Positions 8,730-17,486 of a stretch of 64,000 bases of DNA are shown one piece after another. Under the pieces are notes generated by a model, which saw only the letters and a program-made list of their open reading frames with translations, had not been told where the DNA came from and made no database searches. The stretch covers positions 1 through 64,000 of the forward strand of contig CAVGGQ010000001.1 in NCBI GenBank assembly GCA_963628785.1, read 5' to 3'. Positions within the stretch are counted from its first letter, which is position 1. Every line of letters begins with the position of its first letter. Source of the stretch: Apopatocola sp963628785 (GTDB lineage Bacteria > Bacillota > Clostridia > Oscillospirales > Oscillospiraceae). The translations under genes were made by a program, and so were the position numbers.

Positions 8730-9682
8730 CAGGCAATACCCAGCTTCAGGAAGCTCTCGCGAATGTGTTCGCAGCTTTTGCGGAAACCGGCTTCCTCTTC
8801 TTCGGAGAGATGCAGCTCGAAGACCTGCTCCACGCCCCTCGAGCCGATGGAGCAGGGGAGAGAGGAATAAATGTCCTCCATGCCGTACTGTCCTTTCATC
8901 AGCGTGGATACCGAGAGAACGGCGTGCTCATTGTGGAGAATGGCGGCGCAGATGCGCGCCGTGCAGTTGGCGATGGCGTACTCCGTGCACTGCTTTCCGG
9001 CATATGTCACATAGCCGCCCTTTCTTGCCAGCTCTTCGACCGCGGCCCGGTCAAACCCGAATCGCTCGGGATCCTCCTTCGCCAGACTGACGATCCGCAC
9101 TCCCGCGATCGTGGCGGCGTTCCATGCGGCAATTTGCGAAAAACCGTGTTCACCGATCATGTAGGCGTCGACAGACTTCGGACTGATGTTCGTGACCTTG
9201 GAGATCTCCGAGCACAGCCTCGCCGAATCCAGACAGCAACCCGTGCCGATGATCTTGGAAGGATCGTACCCGGTCATGCGCCGGATCTCCGTGCATATAA
9301 CATCGCAGGGATTCGCCGCCGAAACGATAATGCCGTCAAAGCCCGCCGAAACGATGCGGTTTGCAAAGGTTTGCGCGGACTTCGAGGTATCGAAAAGCTC
9401 CCCGTCGCGGTTCGAGGCGCTGCCCGCCACATGTCCCGCGCAGTTTACGATGATGTCGCACCCGGCTAGCCCCTCGTATTCTTCGCCGCAGTTGATGATG
9501 CGCGTGTTGTACGGCACAAAGCACATGGAATCCTGCAGATCCTGCACCTCGGCCAAAACCTTCTTGTCGTTCCGCCCGCAAAAGTAAAGCTCATCGGCGA
9601 TCCCCTGCGTGAGCAGACTGTTCGCCACATGCGCCCCCACATGCCCCAGCCCGATAATACCGATTTTCCGTTCCGAATACAC
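8729..9682 (-). CDS. Lactate/2-hydroxyisocaproate dehydrogenase-family protein
   Basis: 317 residues, an NAD-dependent L-2-hydroxyacid dehydrogenase of the LDH/MDH superfamily. IGIIGLGHVGAHVA is the Rossmann nucleotide site; LDSARL carries the paired catalytic Asp and substrate Arg; IGEHGFSQ carries the catalytic His. The specificity loop (AGHVAGSASNRDGELFDTS) matches neither the usual LDH KPGETR nor the MDH KPGMTR pattern, so a larger 2-oxoacid, as in L-2-hydroxyisocaproate dehydrogenases, is plausible. If so, it could reduce amino-acid-derived 2-oxoacids. It lies downstream of the SGNH gene on the same strand (64 bp gap). Confidence 0.8.
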   Translation of the reverse strand: MYSERKIGIIGLGHVGAHVANSLLTQGIADELYFCGRNDKKVLAEVQDLQDSMCFVPYNTRIINCGEEYEGLAGCDIIVNCAGHVAGSASNRDGELFDTSKSAQTFANRIVSAGFDGIIVSAANPCDVICTEIRRMTGYDPSKIIGTGCCLDSARLCSEISKVTNISPKSVDAYMIGEHGFSQIAAWNAATIAGVRIVSLAKEDPERFGFDRAAVEELARKGGYVTYAGKQCTEYAIANCTARICAAILHNEHAVLSVSTLMKGQYGMEDIYSSLPCSIGSRGVEQVFELHLSEEEEAGFRKSCEHIRESFLKLGIA

Positions 9683-9746
9683 CGTTCATTCCTCCCTGCT
9701 CAGCAGCTCTGTCATTGAGTGAAATAATACAACGATTGCCGAATTA

Positions 9747-10982
9747 TTAGGTATGCTTTTTCAGGTACTCTACGATCTCGGGGTAGCGGTCGGCTTGGAT
9801 GTGGATGCCGTCGCCGGAATTGTAGGAGGCGAGGAAATATCCGGCTTTGTCGCTCATCATGCGGAAAATGTCGATGTATTCCGCGTCGTACTCGCGCACG
9901 AGCGTCTTGACGAGCTGCGAGTAGAACACTGTGCTTGTCGGGTTATAGAGCACGTTCATCGGGGTGCTGCGCCCGACCGGAGCGAGGGAGAGCAGATAGA
10001 TCTTCGCGTCGGGCTGTGTCTCCTTCACGAGATCAAGGATCTGATGCATCGGCGACGTGAACTTCTCTACGCGGTCATCCTCGAGGGAACTGTCGTTGAT
10101 ACCAAGCATTATGTAAACTTTGCCATAGGAAAAACGATGCAGCGCTGTGTCGAGCGAGCCGTAGCTGCCGTCACGCAGCTCGTATAACTCATAGTCAACG
10201 ACAGCCCGTGCGGTGTGGCCGATGACGGCGTAATAATCCGCATTGGTGATGCCGGAGTATTTCTGCATGCCGACGATCTGCGAGTGACCGATGAAGCAGG
10301 CATCGTCAAACCAGTCGTCGCCAACGGCTTCGGTCTCTTCCATCGTGGAAACGGGGAGACCGGTAAGGACATCACTGCCGGAGCCGAAGAAGCGGAGCAG
10401 AATTTCCTCGCCGTTTGCGAGCGTGACAGTGTCGTTATAATGGAAATAACCGTCCGTTCCTTCAATCATCACACCGGCGCGCTGGATCGTATATGCGGCA
10501 GTCTGCGCTTCCGAGGTCATCAGTCCGCCGTCGAGCAGAGTCACCCAGGCATTGATGGCGGGAAGCGAAAGACCGCAGGCATTTGCCGTGCGGTAGAGCG
10601 TGACGAGAAGCGTCTGCCGCGTCACGGCTGAGTCCGGAGAGAAGGCACCGCTGCCGTCCGAGGGGAGCAGATTTTTACTTTGAGCCCATGCGGCTCCTTC
10701 GGCGTACCACACCGAGGTGTCGACATCGGTCGGCGTGGTGCCGACCTCCTCTGCACTCCCGTATACCCGATAGAGAATGCCGGCCAACATACCGCGCGTC
10801 ATCGGGACACTCACACCGCCGGATTCCGCATCGCGGAAAATCTCGCGGTATTCGGTCATGGACGCACTCTCACAGTATTCGGAAGTGCGCAGACTGTATT
10901 CACTCGTATCATCCGCGCAAACCGGGGCGCAGAGGGCAAACATAAGAACAACACATAAGAGCCGGGCGGCAAAATGCTTCAT
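9747..10982 (-). CDS. Secreted protein: SLH-like N-terminal region plus SGNH/GDSL hydrolase
   Basis: 411 residues with a signal peptide (CAPVCA at 18-23). Residues 50-200 resemble S-layer-homology repeats (MTRGMLAGILYRVYG, FSPDSAVTRQTLLVTLYR), which bind secondary wall polymers. Residues 225-411 form an SGNH hydrolase: FIGHSQIVGM supplies the nucleophile block (GHS in place of GDS), MLGINDSS supplies the Gly/Asn block, and DGIHIQADRYPEI carries the catalytic Asp-x-x-His. The likely role is a wall-attached esterase or deacetylase acting on cell-wall or dietary glycans. The promoter region of queA lies beyond its start on the other strand. Confidence 0.85.
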   Translation of the reverse strand: MKHFAARLLCVVLMFALCAPVCADDTSEYSLRTSEYCESASMTEYREIFRDAESGGVSVPMTRGMLAGILYRVYGSAEEVGTTPTDVDTSVWYAEGAAWAQSKNLLPSDGSGAFSPDSAVTRQTLLVTLYRTANACGLSLPAINAWVTLLDGGLMTSEAQTAAYTIQRAGVMIEGTDGYFHYNDTVTLANGEEILLRFFGSGSDVLTGLPVSTMEETEAVGDDWFDDACFIGHSQIVGMQKYSGITNADYYAVIGHTARAVVDYELYELRDGSYGSLDTALHRFSYGKVYIMLGINDSSLEDDRVEKFTSPMHQILDLVKETQPDAKIYLLSLAPVGRSTPMNVLYNPTSTVFYSQLVKTLVREYDAEYIDIFRMMSDKAGYFLASYNSGDGIHIQADRYPEIVEYLKKHT

Positions 10983-11030
10983 AAAGGGTCCTGCTTTCTA
11001 CGGAACAAAAGAATTTCGGCGGATTTGCGG

Positions 11031-11058
11031 TTGCAAAGAGCGCAAAATATGGTATAGT
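11031..11058 (+). promoter_or_regulatory. Promoter of queA-tgt
   Basis: TTGCAA (11031-11036), 16-bp spacer, TATAGT (11053-11058). A short GCCGG/CCGGC hairpin (11126-11141) lies in the leader just before the ribosome site. Confidence 0.65.
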
Positions 11059-11154
11059 ATACTGACAACATATAATATCACTCCGCCATACTCCCGTCAA
11101 GGAAGTGCGGCGGCAAATTTATGACGCCGGCAAATTCCGGCAGATGGAGCAGCT

Positions 11155-12177
11155 TTGAAAAAATCGGACTTTTACTATGACCTCCCGCAGGAACTCATCG
11201 CACAGACACCTCTCGAACGCCGCGATTCCTCGCGTCTGCTTACGCTCGATAATGTGACCGGTACAACGGAACACCACATTTTCCATGATCTGCCGGATTT
11301 CCTCAACGAGGGTGACTGCCTCGTGATGAACGACTCGCGCGTCATCCCGGCACGCCTCTTCGGCACACGCCCGACCGGCGGCAGCGTGGAAGTCGTCCTT
11401 CTCCGCGACCTTGGCGGCGGAGAGTGGGAATGTCTCACCCGACCGGGGCGCAAAACGCAGCCCGGCACGCACCTTACCTTCGGCCAAGGCGAGCTTACCG
11501 CCGACGTTGTCCGCGCCGAAGCGGACGGAAACAAGATCCTTCATTTTAATTATGAAGGCATCTTTATGGAACTCCTCGACAAACTCGGCAAAATGCCGCT
11601 CCCGCCGTACATCAAGGCAGAGCTGCAGGACAAGGAACGCTACCAGACCGTCTATTCCCGTGACCCTGGCTCTGCGGCGGCCCCGACGGCCGGCCTGCAC
11701 TTCACACCGGAGCTTCTGCAGCAGATCGCTTACAAAGGCGTATCCCTCGCGTATGTCACGCTCCACGTCGGTCTCGGTACGTTCCGCCCCGTCAAGGAAG
11801 AAAACATCGAGGATCACGCGATGCACTCCGAATTCTGCATCGTGAGCCAAGAAACCGCCGACATCGTAAACCGCACGCACGCCAACGGCAAGCGTGTCGT
11901 TTCCGTCGGCACGACCTCCTGCCGCACACTCGAGAGCTTCACTGACGAGGACGGCATCCTGCAGCCGAAAAGCGGGTGGACGGATATTTTCATCTACCCC
12001 GGCTATCAATTCAAGTGCATTGATGCCCTCGTGACAAACTTCCACCTTCCGGAGAGCACGCTCATCATGCTCGTTTCCGCGCTCGCGGGCAGAGAAAATG
12101 TTCTCCGCGCCTATGAGGAAGCCGTGCGCGAGCGCTACCGCTTCTTCTCCTTCGGCGATGCGATGTTTATACATTAA
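11155..12177 (+). CDS. queA: S-adenosylmethionine:tRNA ribosyltransferase-isomerase
   Basis: 340 residues, the normal QueA length. It transfers the ribosyl group of SAM to 7-aminomethyl-7-deazaguanine in tRNA, making epoxyqueuosine. Typical blocks are YDLPQELIAQTPLERRDSSR, LVMNDSRVIPARLFG, SAAAPTAGLHFTPELL and VGTTSCRTLES. The start is TTG at 11155 with GGAG about 7 nt upstream; no ATG gives the conserved KKSDFYYDLP start. It is followed after 17 bp by tgt, the preceding pathway step, giving a queuosine operon. Confidence 0.96.
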   Translation: MKKSDFYYDLPQELIAQTPLERRDSSRLLTLDNVTGTTEHHIFHDLPDFLNEGDCLVMNDSRVIPARLFGTRPTGGSVEVVLLRDLGGGEWECLTRPGRKTQPGTHLTFGQGELTADVVRAEADGNKILHFNYEGIFMELLDKLGKMPLPPYIKAELQDKERYQTVYSRDPGSAAAPTAGLHFTPELLQQIAYKGVSLAYVTLHVGLGTFRPVKEENIEDHAMHSEFCIVSQETADIVNRTHANGKRVVSVGTTSCRTLESFTDEDGILQPKSGWTDIFIYPGYQFKCIDALVTNFHLPESTLIMLVSALAGRENVLRAYEEAVRERYRFFSFGDAMFIH

Positions 12178-12194
12178 TTAATAGGAGTTTACGA

Positions 12195-13325
12195 ATGTAC
12201 AAAAGGATCAAACTTGAGGGCCACGCGAGGCGGGGCAAATACATCACACCGCACGGCACGGTGCAGACGCCGGTCTTCATGAATGTCGGCACGCAGGCTG
12301 CCATCAAGGGCGGACTTTCCGCCGACGACCTGCACGAGATCGGCTGCAGGGTTGAGCTCTCCAACACCTACCACCTGCACGTACGTCCGAGCGACACGCT
12401 CATTCGCGACATGGGCGGACTTCACAAGTTCATGGGCTGGGATGGCCCCATCCTCACAGACAGCGGCGGCTTCCAGATCTTCTCCCTTGCGAAGCTGCGC
12501 AAGATCAGGGAAGAGGGCGTGTACTTCAACTCACATGTGGACGGACGCCACATTTTCATGGGTCCCGAGGAGAGCATGCGCATTCAGGCCAACCTCGGCT
12601 CGGACATCGCCATGGCATTTGATGAGTGCGTCGGCATCCCCGCACCTCGGGATTACTGTGAAGCCTCGTGCGCGCGCACGGTGCGCTGGCTTGCCCGGTG
12701 CAAGGAGGCACTTGCGCGGTATACCTCCGAGGATGGCGCGGTCAACCCGGGACAGGTCCTGTGGGGCATCAATCAGGGCGCCGTATACCACGACCTTCGC
12801 ATCCGCCATATGCAGCAGATCGCGGAGCTTGACCTGCCCGGCTATGCCATCGGCGGGCTGGCCGTGGGGGAAACGGCGCAGGAAATGTACGATACCATCT
12901 CCGCCGTGGAGGAATATATGCCGCAGGACAAGCCGCGCTACCTTATGGGCGTCGGCACGCCCGGCAACATTATCGAAGGTGTATACCGCGGTGTGGACTT
13001 CTTTGACTGCGTCATGCCCGCACGCAACGGCCGCCACGGGCATCTTTACACCTGGGAAGGCGTCATCAACATTAAAAACGAGAAATACGCGCGCGATAAA
13101 CGTCCCATCGACCCCGAGTGCCATTGCCCGGTTTGCCGAAAGTACAGCCGCGCCTATGTGCGCCACCTAATGAAGGCCGAGGAGATCCTCGCGCTGCGCT
13201 TCTGCGTGATGCACAACCTTTATTTTTATAACTCGCTTATGGAAAAAATCCGCACTGCGCTTGACGAGGGGCGGTACAAGGAGTTCCACGACCGCTATGC
13301 GGAAAAGTTGGATAAGCGAATATAA
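12195..13325 (+). CDS. tgt: tRNA-guanine transglycosylase
   Basis: 376 residues. It exchanges guanine 34 of GUN anticodons for preQ1. LTDSGGFQIFSL carries the catalytic and base-binding aspartate; GGLAVGE and FDCVMPARNGRHG carry the second aspartate and the glycine loop; CHCPVCRKYS with the following His ligand forms the zinc site. A strong AGGAG site precedes the ATG. It is co-transcribed with queA (17-bp gap); yajC follows, as in many Firmicutes, but here with its own promoter. Confidence 0.97.
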   Translation: MYKRIKLEGHARRGKYITPHGTVQTPVFMNVGTQAAIKGGLSADDLHEIGCRVELSNTYHLHVRPSDTLIRDMGGLHKFMGWDGPILTDSGGFQIFSLAKLRKIREEGVYFNSHVDGRHIFMGPEESMRIQANLGSDIAMAFDECVGIPAPRDYCEASCARTVRWLARCKEALARYTSEDGAVNPGQVLWGINQGAVYHDLRIRHMQQIAELDLPGYAIGGLAVGETAQEMYDTISAVEEYMPQDKPRYLMGVGTPGNIIEGVYRGVDFFDCVMPARNGRHGHLYTWEGVINIKNEKYARDKRPIDPECHCPVCRKYSRAYVRHLMKAEEILALRFCVMHNLYFYNSLMEKIRTALDEGRYKEFHDRYAEKLDKRI

Positions 13326-13330
13326 AATTC

Positions 13331-13359
13331 TTGCTTTTATCGGCAAAAGCATATATAAT
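13331..13359 (+). promoter_or_regulatory. Promoter of yajC
   Basis: TTGCTT (13331-13336), 17-bp spacer, consensus TATAAT (13354-13359), 30 bp before the start codon. Confidence 0.7.
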
Positions 13360-13389
13360 AAACGGGAATTCTTTATGGAGGGTTAGCCC

Positions 13390-13797
13390 ATGAAAAAACT
13401 CTTAGCATCTATAGTCGGCATCGTATTCGCCATGTTTGCCTTCGCAGGTTGCACTACAGCGACGGCATCGACCGACGGAAGCACCACCGGCGGATGGTCA
13501 AGCATGATCATCATGCTCCTCATTATCGTTGTGTTCTATGCACTGATGATCATCCCCGAAAAGAAGCGCAAGAAAAAAACCCAGGAAATGCGCGACAGCA
13601 TCGAAGTCGGCGACAAGATCACGACCATCGGCGGCATGGTGGGCAAGGTTGTCCATGTGACTGACGACAAGATCACCTTCGAGACCGGCGAGGATCGCGT
13701 CCGCATCGAGATCACCAAATGGGCCGTTTCCAGCAACGAAGGCAAGGGCGCCAAGAAGGAGACCGTCGATTCCGAGGAATCCATCGAGTCCAAGTGA
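13390..13797 (+). CDS. yajC: Preprotein translocase subunit YajC with lipoprotein-like N-terminus
   Basis: 135 residues. The core is typical YajC: one membrane span (MIIMLLIIVVFYALMIIPEK), a basic stretch KKRKKKTQEMRDSI and the beta domain VGDKITTIGGMVGKVVHV. YajC associates with SecDF and aids secretion. Unusually, a hydrophobic segment ending in AFAGCTTA precedes the span and looks like a lipobox, so the mature N-terminus could be lipidated and the protein could have two membrane attachments. GGAGGG lies about 9 nt upstream of the start. A strong terminator follows. Confidence 0.88.
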   Translation: MKKLLASIVGIVFAMFAFAGCTTATASTDGSTTGGWSSMIIMLLIIVVFYALMIIPEKKRKKKTQEMRDSIEVGDKITTIGGMVGKVVHVTDDKITFETGEDRVRIEITKWAVSSNEGKGAKKETVDSEESIESK

Positions 13798-13820
13798 TCG
13801 CTTTTCCCCAAAATTGAATT

Positions 13821-13862
13821 CACCCCCGCGGGAACAGATAAGGCCTCCCGCGGGGGTGTTTC
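13821..13862 (+). terminator. Intrinsic terminator of yajC
   Basis: Perfect 13-bp stem CACCCCCGCGGGA (13821-13833) / TCCCGCGGGGGTG (13846-13858) followed by TTTCGTT. Confidence 0.8.
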
Positions 13863-14200
13863 GTTCTCCGGCGAGTGCCCACGGTTGCTCTTTTTCGCGT
13901 TCCGTTGCCATAATCGAATTGCGGGGAAAATTATGGTTTGGTAATAATTAACAAAAATTACAAAAAATTGCAATTTTACGAAAAATAAATTACAAATCGA
14001 AATCGACATAAACAGTTAACATAAATAAACGCCCGAAACCCCGATATATTGAGATTTTTCCGCGAAAAGTGCGCAATATGTTGTCGAAAATCTATGATAT
14101 TGCGAACTTTATTCCGCACAGATCCGCGAATGCACCAAATATCCGATTGACATAACCTATAGACATAATTGACAAAAATAAATTATCGAAGAAAAAAAGA
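13863..14200. other. Long AT-rich intergenic region without a gene
   Basis: About 340 bp, strikingly AT-rich against GC-rich neighbours. It holds a perfect 14-bp palindrome AAAATTGCAATTTT (13964-13977) and an 8-bp inverted repeat CGCAATAT (14072-14079) / ATATTGCG (14097-14104). No ORF, tRNA or DnaA-box cluster is seen. It may be a regulatory region for the recombinase gene. Confidence 0.5.
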
Positions 14201-14229
14201 TTGATTACGAAATGAATTTGTTATATAGT
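14201..14229 (+). promoter_or_regulatory. Putative promoter of the Xer recombinase gene
   Basis: TTGATT (14201-14206), 17-bp spacer, TATAGT (14224-14229). A second TTGACA lies upstream at about 14147. Confidence 0.55.
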
Positions 14230-14334
14230 GTGCTTGTAACAAATTATGTAAATTATTGTTTTACATTGTTTCTTTTACTGCGGGCGGAATCCGCATGGAA
14301 ACGAAATAAAATAGGTAGGAATGAGGGCGTTCGT

Positions 14335-15225
14335 ATGGACAACAACACATGCTACGAAAAATATAAGGATTACCTTCAGAATATAAAGAAGGCGTCGAGC
14401 AATACCCTCAGCTCCTATTTGCGCGATATCCGCCAGTTCGGAGAGTATCTCGACGAACACTCGGAGTTCGGCTTTACCGACGCCGATGAGGACACACTCA
14501 ACGGCTACATCGCGCATCTGCGCGCCTCCGGCAAGTCGGTTGCTACCGTGTCGCGCTCCATCGCGTCGCTCAAGTCCTTTTATGCGTATCTTCTCCTGAA
14601 CCGCATCATCAAGGACAATCCGACAGGCAAGCTCGTTCCCGACAAGAGTGAGCAGAAGCTCCCGCAGATCCTCACGAGCCGCGAGGTCGAGCTTCTCCTC
14701 GAGCAGCCCGAGTGCACCGACTTCAAGGGCTATCGCGACAAGGCAATGCTTGAGCTTCTCTATGCCACCGGCATTCGCGTGAGCGAACTTATCTCTCTGA
14801 ATGTTTCCGACGTGAACCTGACGGCAGGCGCCATCCGCTGTGTGAGCCACGACAAGGAGCGCTACATTCCGATGTACCCCGCAGCTATCCGCGCGCTGAG
14901 CGAGTATATGGAATTTGTCCGTCCGCAGATGCTCGCGGATAAAAACGATCCGTCGCTCTTCGTCAATGTGAACGGTGAGCGCATGTCACGCCAGGGCTTC
15001 TGGAAGATCATAAAATCCTATCAGGCCAAGGCACACATCGAAAAGGACATTACGCCGCACACGCTGCGCCACTCATTTGCAGCGCACCTTCTGGAAAACG
15101 GCGCGGACATCCGCTCCATTCAGGAAATGCTCGGCCATGCAGACATCAGCTCCACGCAAATCTATTCCCAGCTCGTAAAAAAGCAGCTCAAGGATGTTTA
15201 CCAGAAATCCCACCCGAGAGCGTGA
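14335..15225 (+). CDS. xerD: Tyrosine recombinase, XerD type
   Basis: 296 residues from the ATG at 14335. An upstream in-frame extension exists, but it is hydrophobic and non-conserved and overlaps the promoter. N-terminal SAM-like core-binding domain (YKDYLQNIKKASSNTLSSYL), then the catalytic domain with ATGIRVSELISLN (first Arg), HTLRHSFAAHLLENG (His-x-x-Arg) and LGHADISSTQIYSQL (second His and nucleophilic Tyr). The size and motifs match chromosomal Xer proteins that resolve dimers at dif, rather than phage integrases. It is followed by a DUF4364 gene, a pairing common in Clostridia. Confidence 0.85.
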   Translation: MDNNTCYEKYKDYLQNIKKASSNTLSSYLRDIRQFGEYLDEHSEFGFTDADEDTLNGYIAHLRASGKSVATVSRSIASLKSFYAYLLLNRIIKDNPTGKLVPDKSEQKLPQILTSREVELLLEQPECTDFKGYRDKAMLELLYATGIRVSELISLNVSDVNLTAGAIRCVSHDKERYIPMYPAAIRALSEYMEFVRPQMLADKNDPSLFVNVNGERMSRQGFWKIIKSYQAKAHIEKDITPHTLRHSFAAHLLENGADIRSIQEMLGHADISSTQIYSQLVKKQLKDVYQKSHPRA

Positions 15226-15311
15226 GCTCCGGGGAATAGCGAATGATTTTCGCACCGGAGCATATAACTGGTGCGGATATTCGGAGTAAAATAGCAAAAG
15301 GGGACGTTTTG

Positions 15312-15839
15312 ATGCAAGGATATCAGAATCTCCAGGAGAAGCTGGACATTAAAATACTGATCCTGTTCGTTCTGCGCCATCTGCCGGATGCCGTGAACGG
15401 CACCACACTCGCAGACCTCGCTCTCTCGGAAGGAAATGTCGGCTACTTTGAGTATGCCGAGTGCCTCGCGGAGCTGGTCGATTCCGACCACGTGGAGAAG
15501 AACGGCAGCATGTATAAGATCACCGAGCGCGGCAAGCACAACTGTGAAATCGTGGAAACGAGCCTTCCGTTCACGGTGCGCAGCAAGCTCAAGGAACACT
15601 GCTTCCCGGTCGCCGAGGAAATGCGCCGTCGCGCCATGATCGGCGCTTCACATGAGCTCGACGGCGAGAGCTGTCGCGTCCATCTTTCGCTTTCCGACGG
15701 CCTGGGCGAGATCCTCGATATGCACATCCTCTGCGCCGGCGAGGAACAGGCCAAAACGCTCGAAACCAATTTCGCCCAAAACGCCGAACAATACTATACC
15801 GAAATAATGGAGGTGCTTTTGCGAAATGAAAAAGTTTAA
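15312..15839 (+). CDS. DUF4364 family protein (winged-helix-like)
   Basis: 175 residues from the ATG at 15312 (AAAAGGGG upstream); a longer in-frame extension is less likely. The N-terminal 80 residues (KLDIKILILFVLRHLPDAVN, YFEYAECLAELVDSDHV, YKITERGKH) look like a winged helix as in DUF4364, a clostridial family of unknown function. The C-terminal part is a mixed alpha/beta region ending in YYTEIMEVLLRNEKV. It overlaps the butyrate kinase start by 14 bp, so translation is probably coupled; a regulatory role is inferred. Confidence 0.75.
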   Translation: MQGYQNLQEKLDIKILILFVLRHLPDAVNGTTLADLALSEGNVGYFEYAECLAELVDSDHVEKNGSMYKITERGKHNCEIVETSLPFTVRSKLKEHCFPVAEEMRRRAMIGASHELDGESCRVHLSLSDGLGEILDMHILCAGEEQAKTLETNFAQNAEQYYTEIMEVLLRNEKV

Positions 15840-16932
15840 GATCTTCGTCATCAACCCCGGTTCCACATCCACGAAGCTGGCGCTATTCGAGGATGATCAT
15901 AAGCTGCTCGAAACGAACGTTTTCCATGATGCGTCCGTCCTGCTGCAGTACCCGACGGTAAACTCGCAGCTCCCGTATCGCAAGCAGGTTATTATGGAGT
16001 TTCTGAAGGACAACAACATCGACCTCACCGGGGTGGATGCCATCGTCGGACGCGGCGGCAGTTGCTATCCCGTGTCGAGCGGCGTCTATGCTGTGGATGA
16101 CAAGCTTATAGAGGACACCGCAGCGGGGAAGGGCGGCATGGAGCATCCCTCCAACCTCGGCGTCCAGCTCGCACGCGAGCTGCAGAAGGAATTCGGCGGA
16201 CAGATTTTTATGGTCGACCCGCCGTGCGTGGATGAGCTGTGCGACATGGCGCGCATGACCGGCATTGCGGGCGTTCCGCGCCATACCAATATGCACGCAC
16301 TGAACCTGCGCGGCGTCGCGATGCACCACGCCAAGACGCTCGGAAAAAAGTACGATGAATGCAATTTCATCGTCTGCCATATCGACGGCGGCATTTCCAT
16401 TTCGGCGCACCGGCACGGCCGCATCATCGACTGCAATGACGCCGCCGGCGGCGACGGCCCATATACGCCGACCCGCATCGGCTCGGTTTCCGTGGCGGAT
16501 GTGCTCGAGTATGTCCGCGACAAGGACATCGACGAGGTGAAAAAGCTCTGCACCCGCACGGGCGGTTTCGTGAGCCATTTCGGTACATCCAGCTCCGATG
16601 CCGTACACAAAATGGTCGAGGAGGGCAACAATAAAGCCATCCGCGTCTGGAACGGCATGAAGTACCAGATCGTAAAGTACATCGGTGCTATGGCGACGGT
16701 ACTGGCCGGAAAGATCGATGCCATCATCCTGACGGGCGGTCTTCTCCGCTTTGAGGATATCACCGATACTATCCGCGAGCATTGCGGCTGGATCGCTCCC
16801 ATCGTCACCTATCCCGGTGAAGTGGAGCACGAAGCACTGGCCGCCGGCGCTCTTCGCGTCCTGCGCGGCGAAGAGGAAGCAAAGCATTACATCGGCCGTC
16901 CGGTCTGGGACGGCTGGCACAACGAAGAATGA
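15826..16932 (+). CDS. buk: Butyrate kinase
   Basis: 368 residues, the usual length. An acetokinase-family enzyme converting butyryl phosphate and ADP to butyrate and ATP (or branched acyl phosphates). Motifs: INPGSTSTKLALFEDD (N-terminal phosphate loop), GRGGSCYPV, VCHIDGGISISAHRHGRIID and the C-terminal ILTGGLLRFEDI. The partner phosphotransbutyrylase gene is absent from the window. The last butyrate step is clear, but the substrate could include isobutyrate or isovalerate. It overlaps the DUF4364 gene and is followed after 16 bp by a CMD-family gene. Confidence 0.93.
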   Translation: MKKFKIFVINPGSTSTKLALFEDDHKLLETNVFHDASVLLQYPTVNSQLPYRKQVIMEFLKDNNIDLTGVDAIVGRGGSCYPVSSGVYAVDDKLIEDTAAGKGGMEHPSNLGVQLARELQKEFGGQIFMVDPPCVDELCDMARMTGIAGVPRHTNMHALNLRGVAMHHAKTLGKKYDECNFIVCHIDGGISISAHRHGRIIDCNDAAGGDGPYTPTRIGSVSVADVLEYVRDKDIDEVKKLCTRTGGFVSHFGTSSSDAVHKMVEEGNNKAIRVWNGMKYQIVKYIGAMATVLAGKIDAIILTGGLLRFEDITDTIREHCGWIAPIVTYPGEVEHEALAAGALRVLRGEEEAKHYIGRPVWDGWHNEE

Positions 16933-16948
16933 ATGGGGGACAGACAAT

Positions 16949-17272
16949 ATGGCAGTAAAACAAACGGCAGGCCGGGACGCACTCGGCGAGTTTGCTCCGA
17001 AGTTTGCGGAGCTCAATGATGATGTGCTTTTCGGTGAAGTGTGGAGCCGCGAGGATAAGCTCTCGCTGCGCGACCGCTCTATCGTCACGGTCGTTGCACT
17101 TATGGCGCAGGGACTTACGGACGAGAGTATCCGCTATCATCTCATCACCGCAAAGAAAAACGGCATCACCAAAGAGGAGATCTCCGAGATCGTGACGCAC
17201 GCGGCCTTCTACTGCGGCTGGCCCAAAGCCTGGGCCGTCTTCCGCATAGCCAAAGAAATCTGGACAGAATAA
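16949..17272 (+). CDS. Carboxymuconolactone decarboxylase (CMD) family protein
   Basis: 107 residues from the ATG at 16949, 9 nt after a GGGGGA site; the frame stays open upstream inside buk but is not conserved there. A single CMD/AhpD-like domain: LSLRDRSIVTVVALMAQGL, then ITKEEISEIVTHAAFYCGWP. It lacks the AhpD CxxC (only one Cys, in FYCGWP), so it is of the CMD rather than the peroxidase type. The biochemical role is unknown; its place after buk suggests co-expression only. Confidence 0.85.
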   Translation: MAVKQTAGRDALGEFAPKFAELNDDVLFGEVWSREDKLSLRDRSIVTVVALMAQGLTDESIRYHLITAKKNGITKEEISEIVTHAAFYCGWPKAWAVFRIAKEIWTE

Positions 17273-17292
17273 CAAAATAAGTCATACACCGT

Positions 17293-17322
17293 TCGCCGGA
17301 CGAATCCCGTCCGGCGATTTTT
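17293..17322 (+). terminator. Intrinsic terminator after buk-CMD
   Basis: Perfect 10-bp stem TCGCCGGACG (17293-17302) / CGTCCGGCGA (17308-17317) followed by TTTTT. Confidence 0.85.
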
Positions 17323-17486
17323 GCCGCTTGATCTCCGTACGGAAATAGCATCACCATATTTTGTCTCTGATTCCGTTATGCAGTCATTCATGTGTTTGTT
17401 CTGTCAAAGTTATGCGGAAAAACTTGATTTTTTTCTTTATATACGGTATTTTATAATAGAGTATTTGTGCGTGTGAGGGATATCGG

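Noticed and set aside
8729..9682. Malate dehydrogenase
   Set aside because: The specificity loop lacks the Arg-rich KPGMTR pattern of MDH; a 2-hydroxyacid dehydrogenase of broader type fits better.
13863..14200. Replication origin in the AT-rich region
   Set aside because: No DnaA-box cluster and no dnaA, dnaN or rpmH genes nearby.
14230..14260. A dif-like site (TTATGTAAATT) in front of the Xer gene
   Set aside because: Only the right arm resembles firmicute dif; the left arm does not match and no dyad is present.
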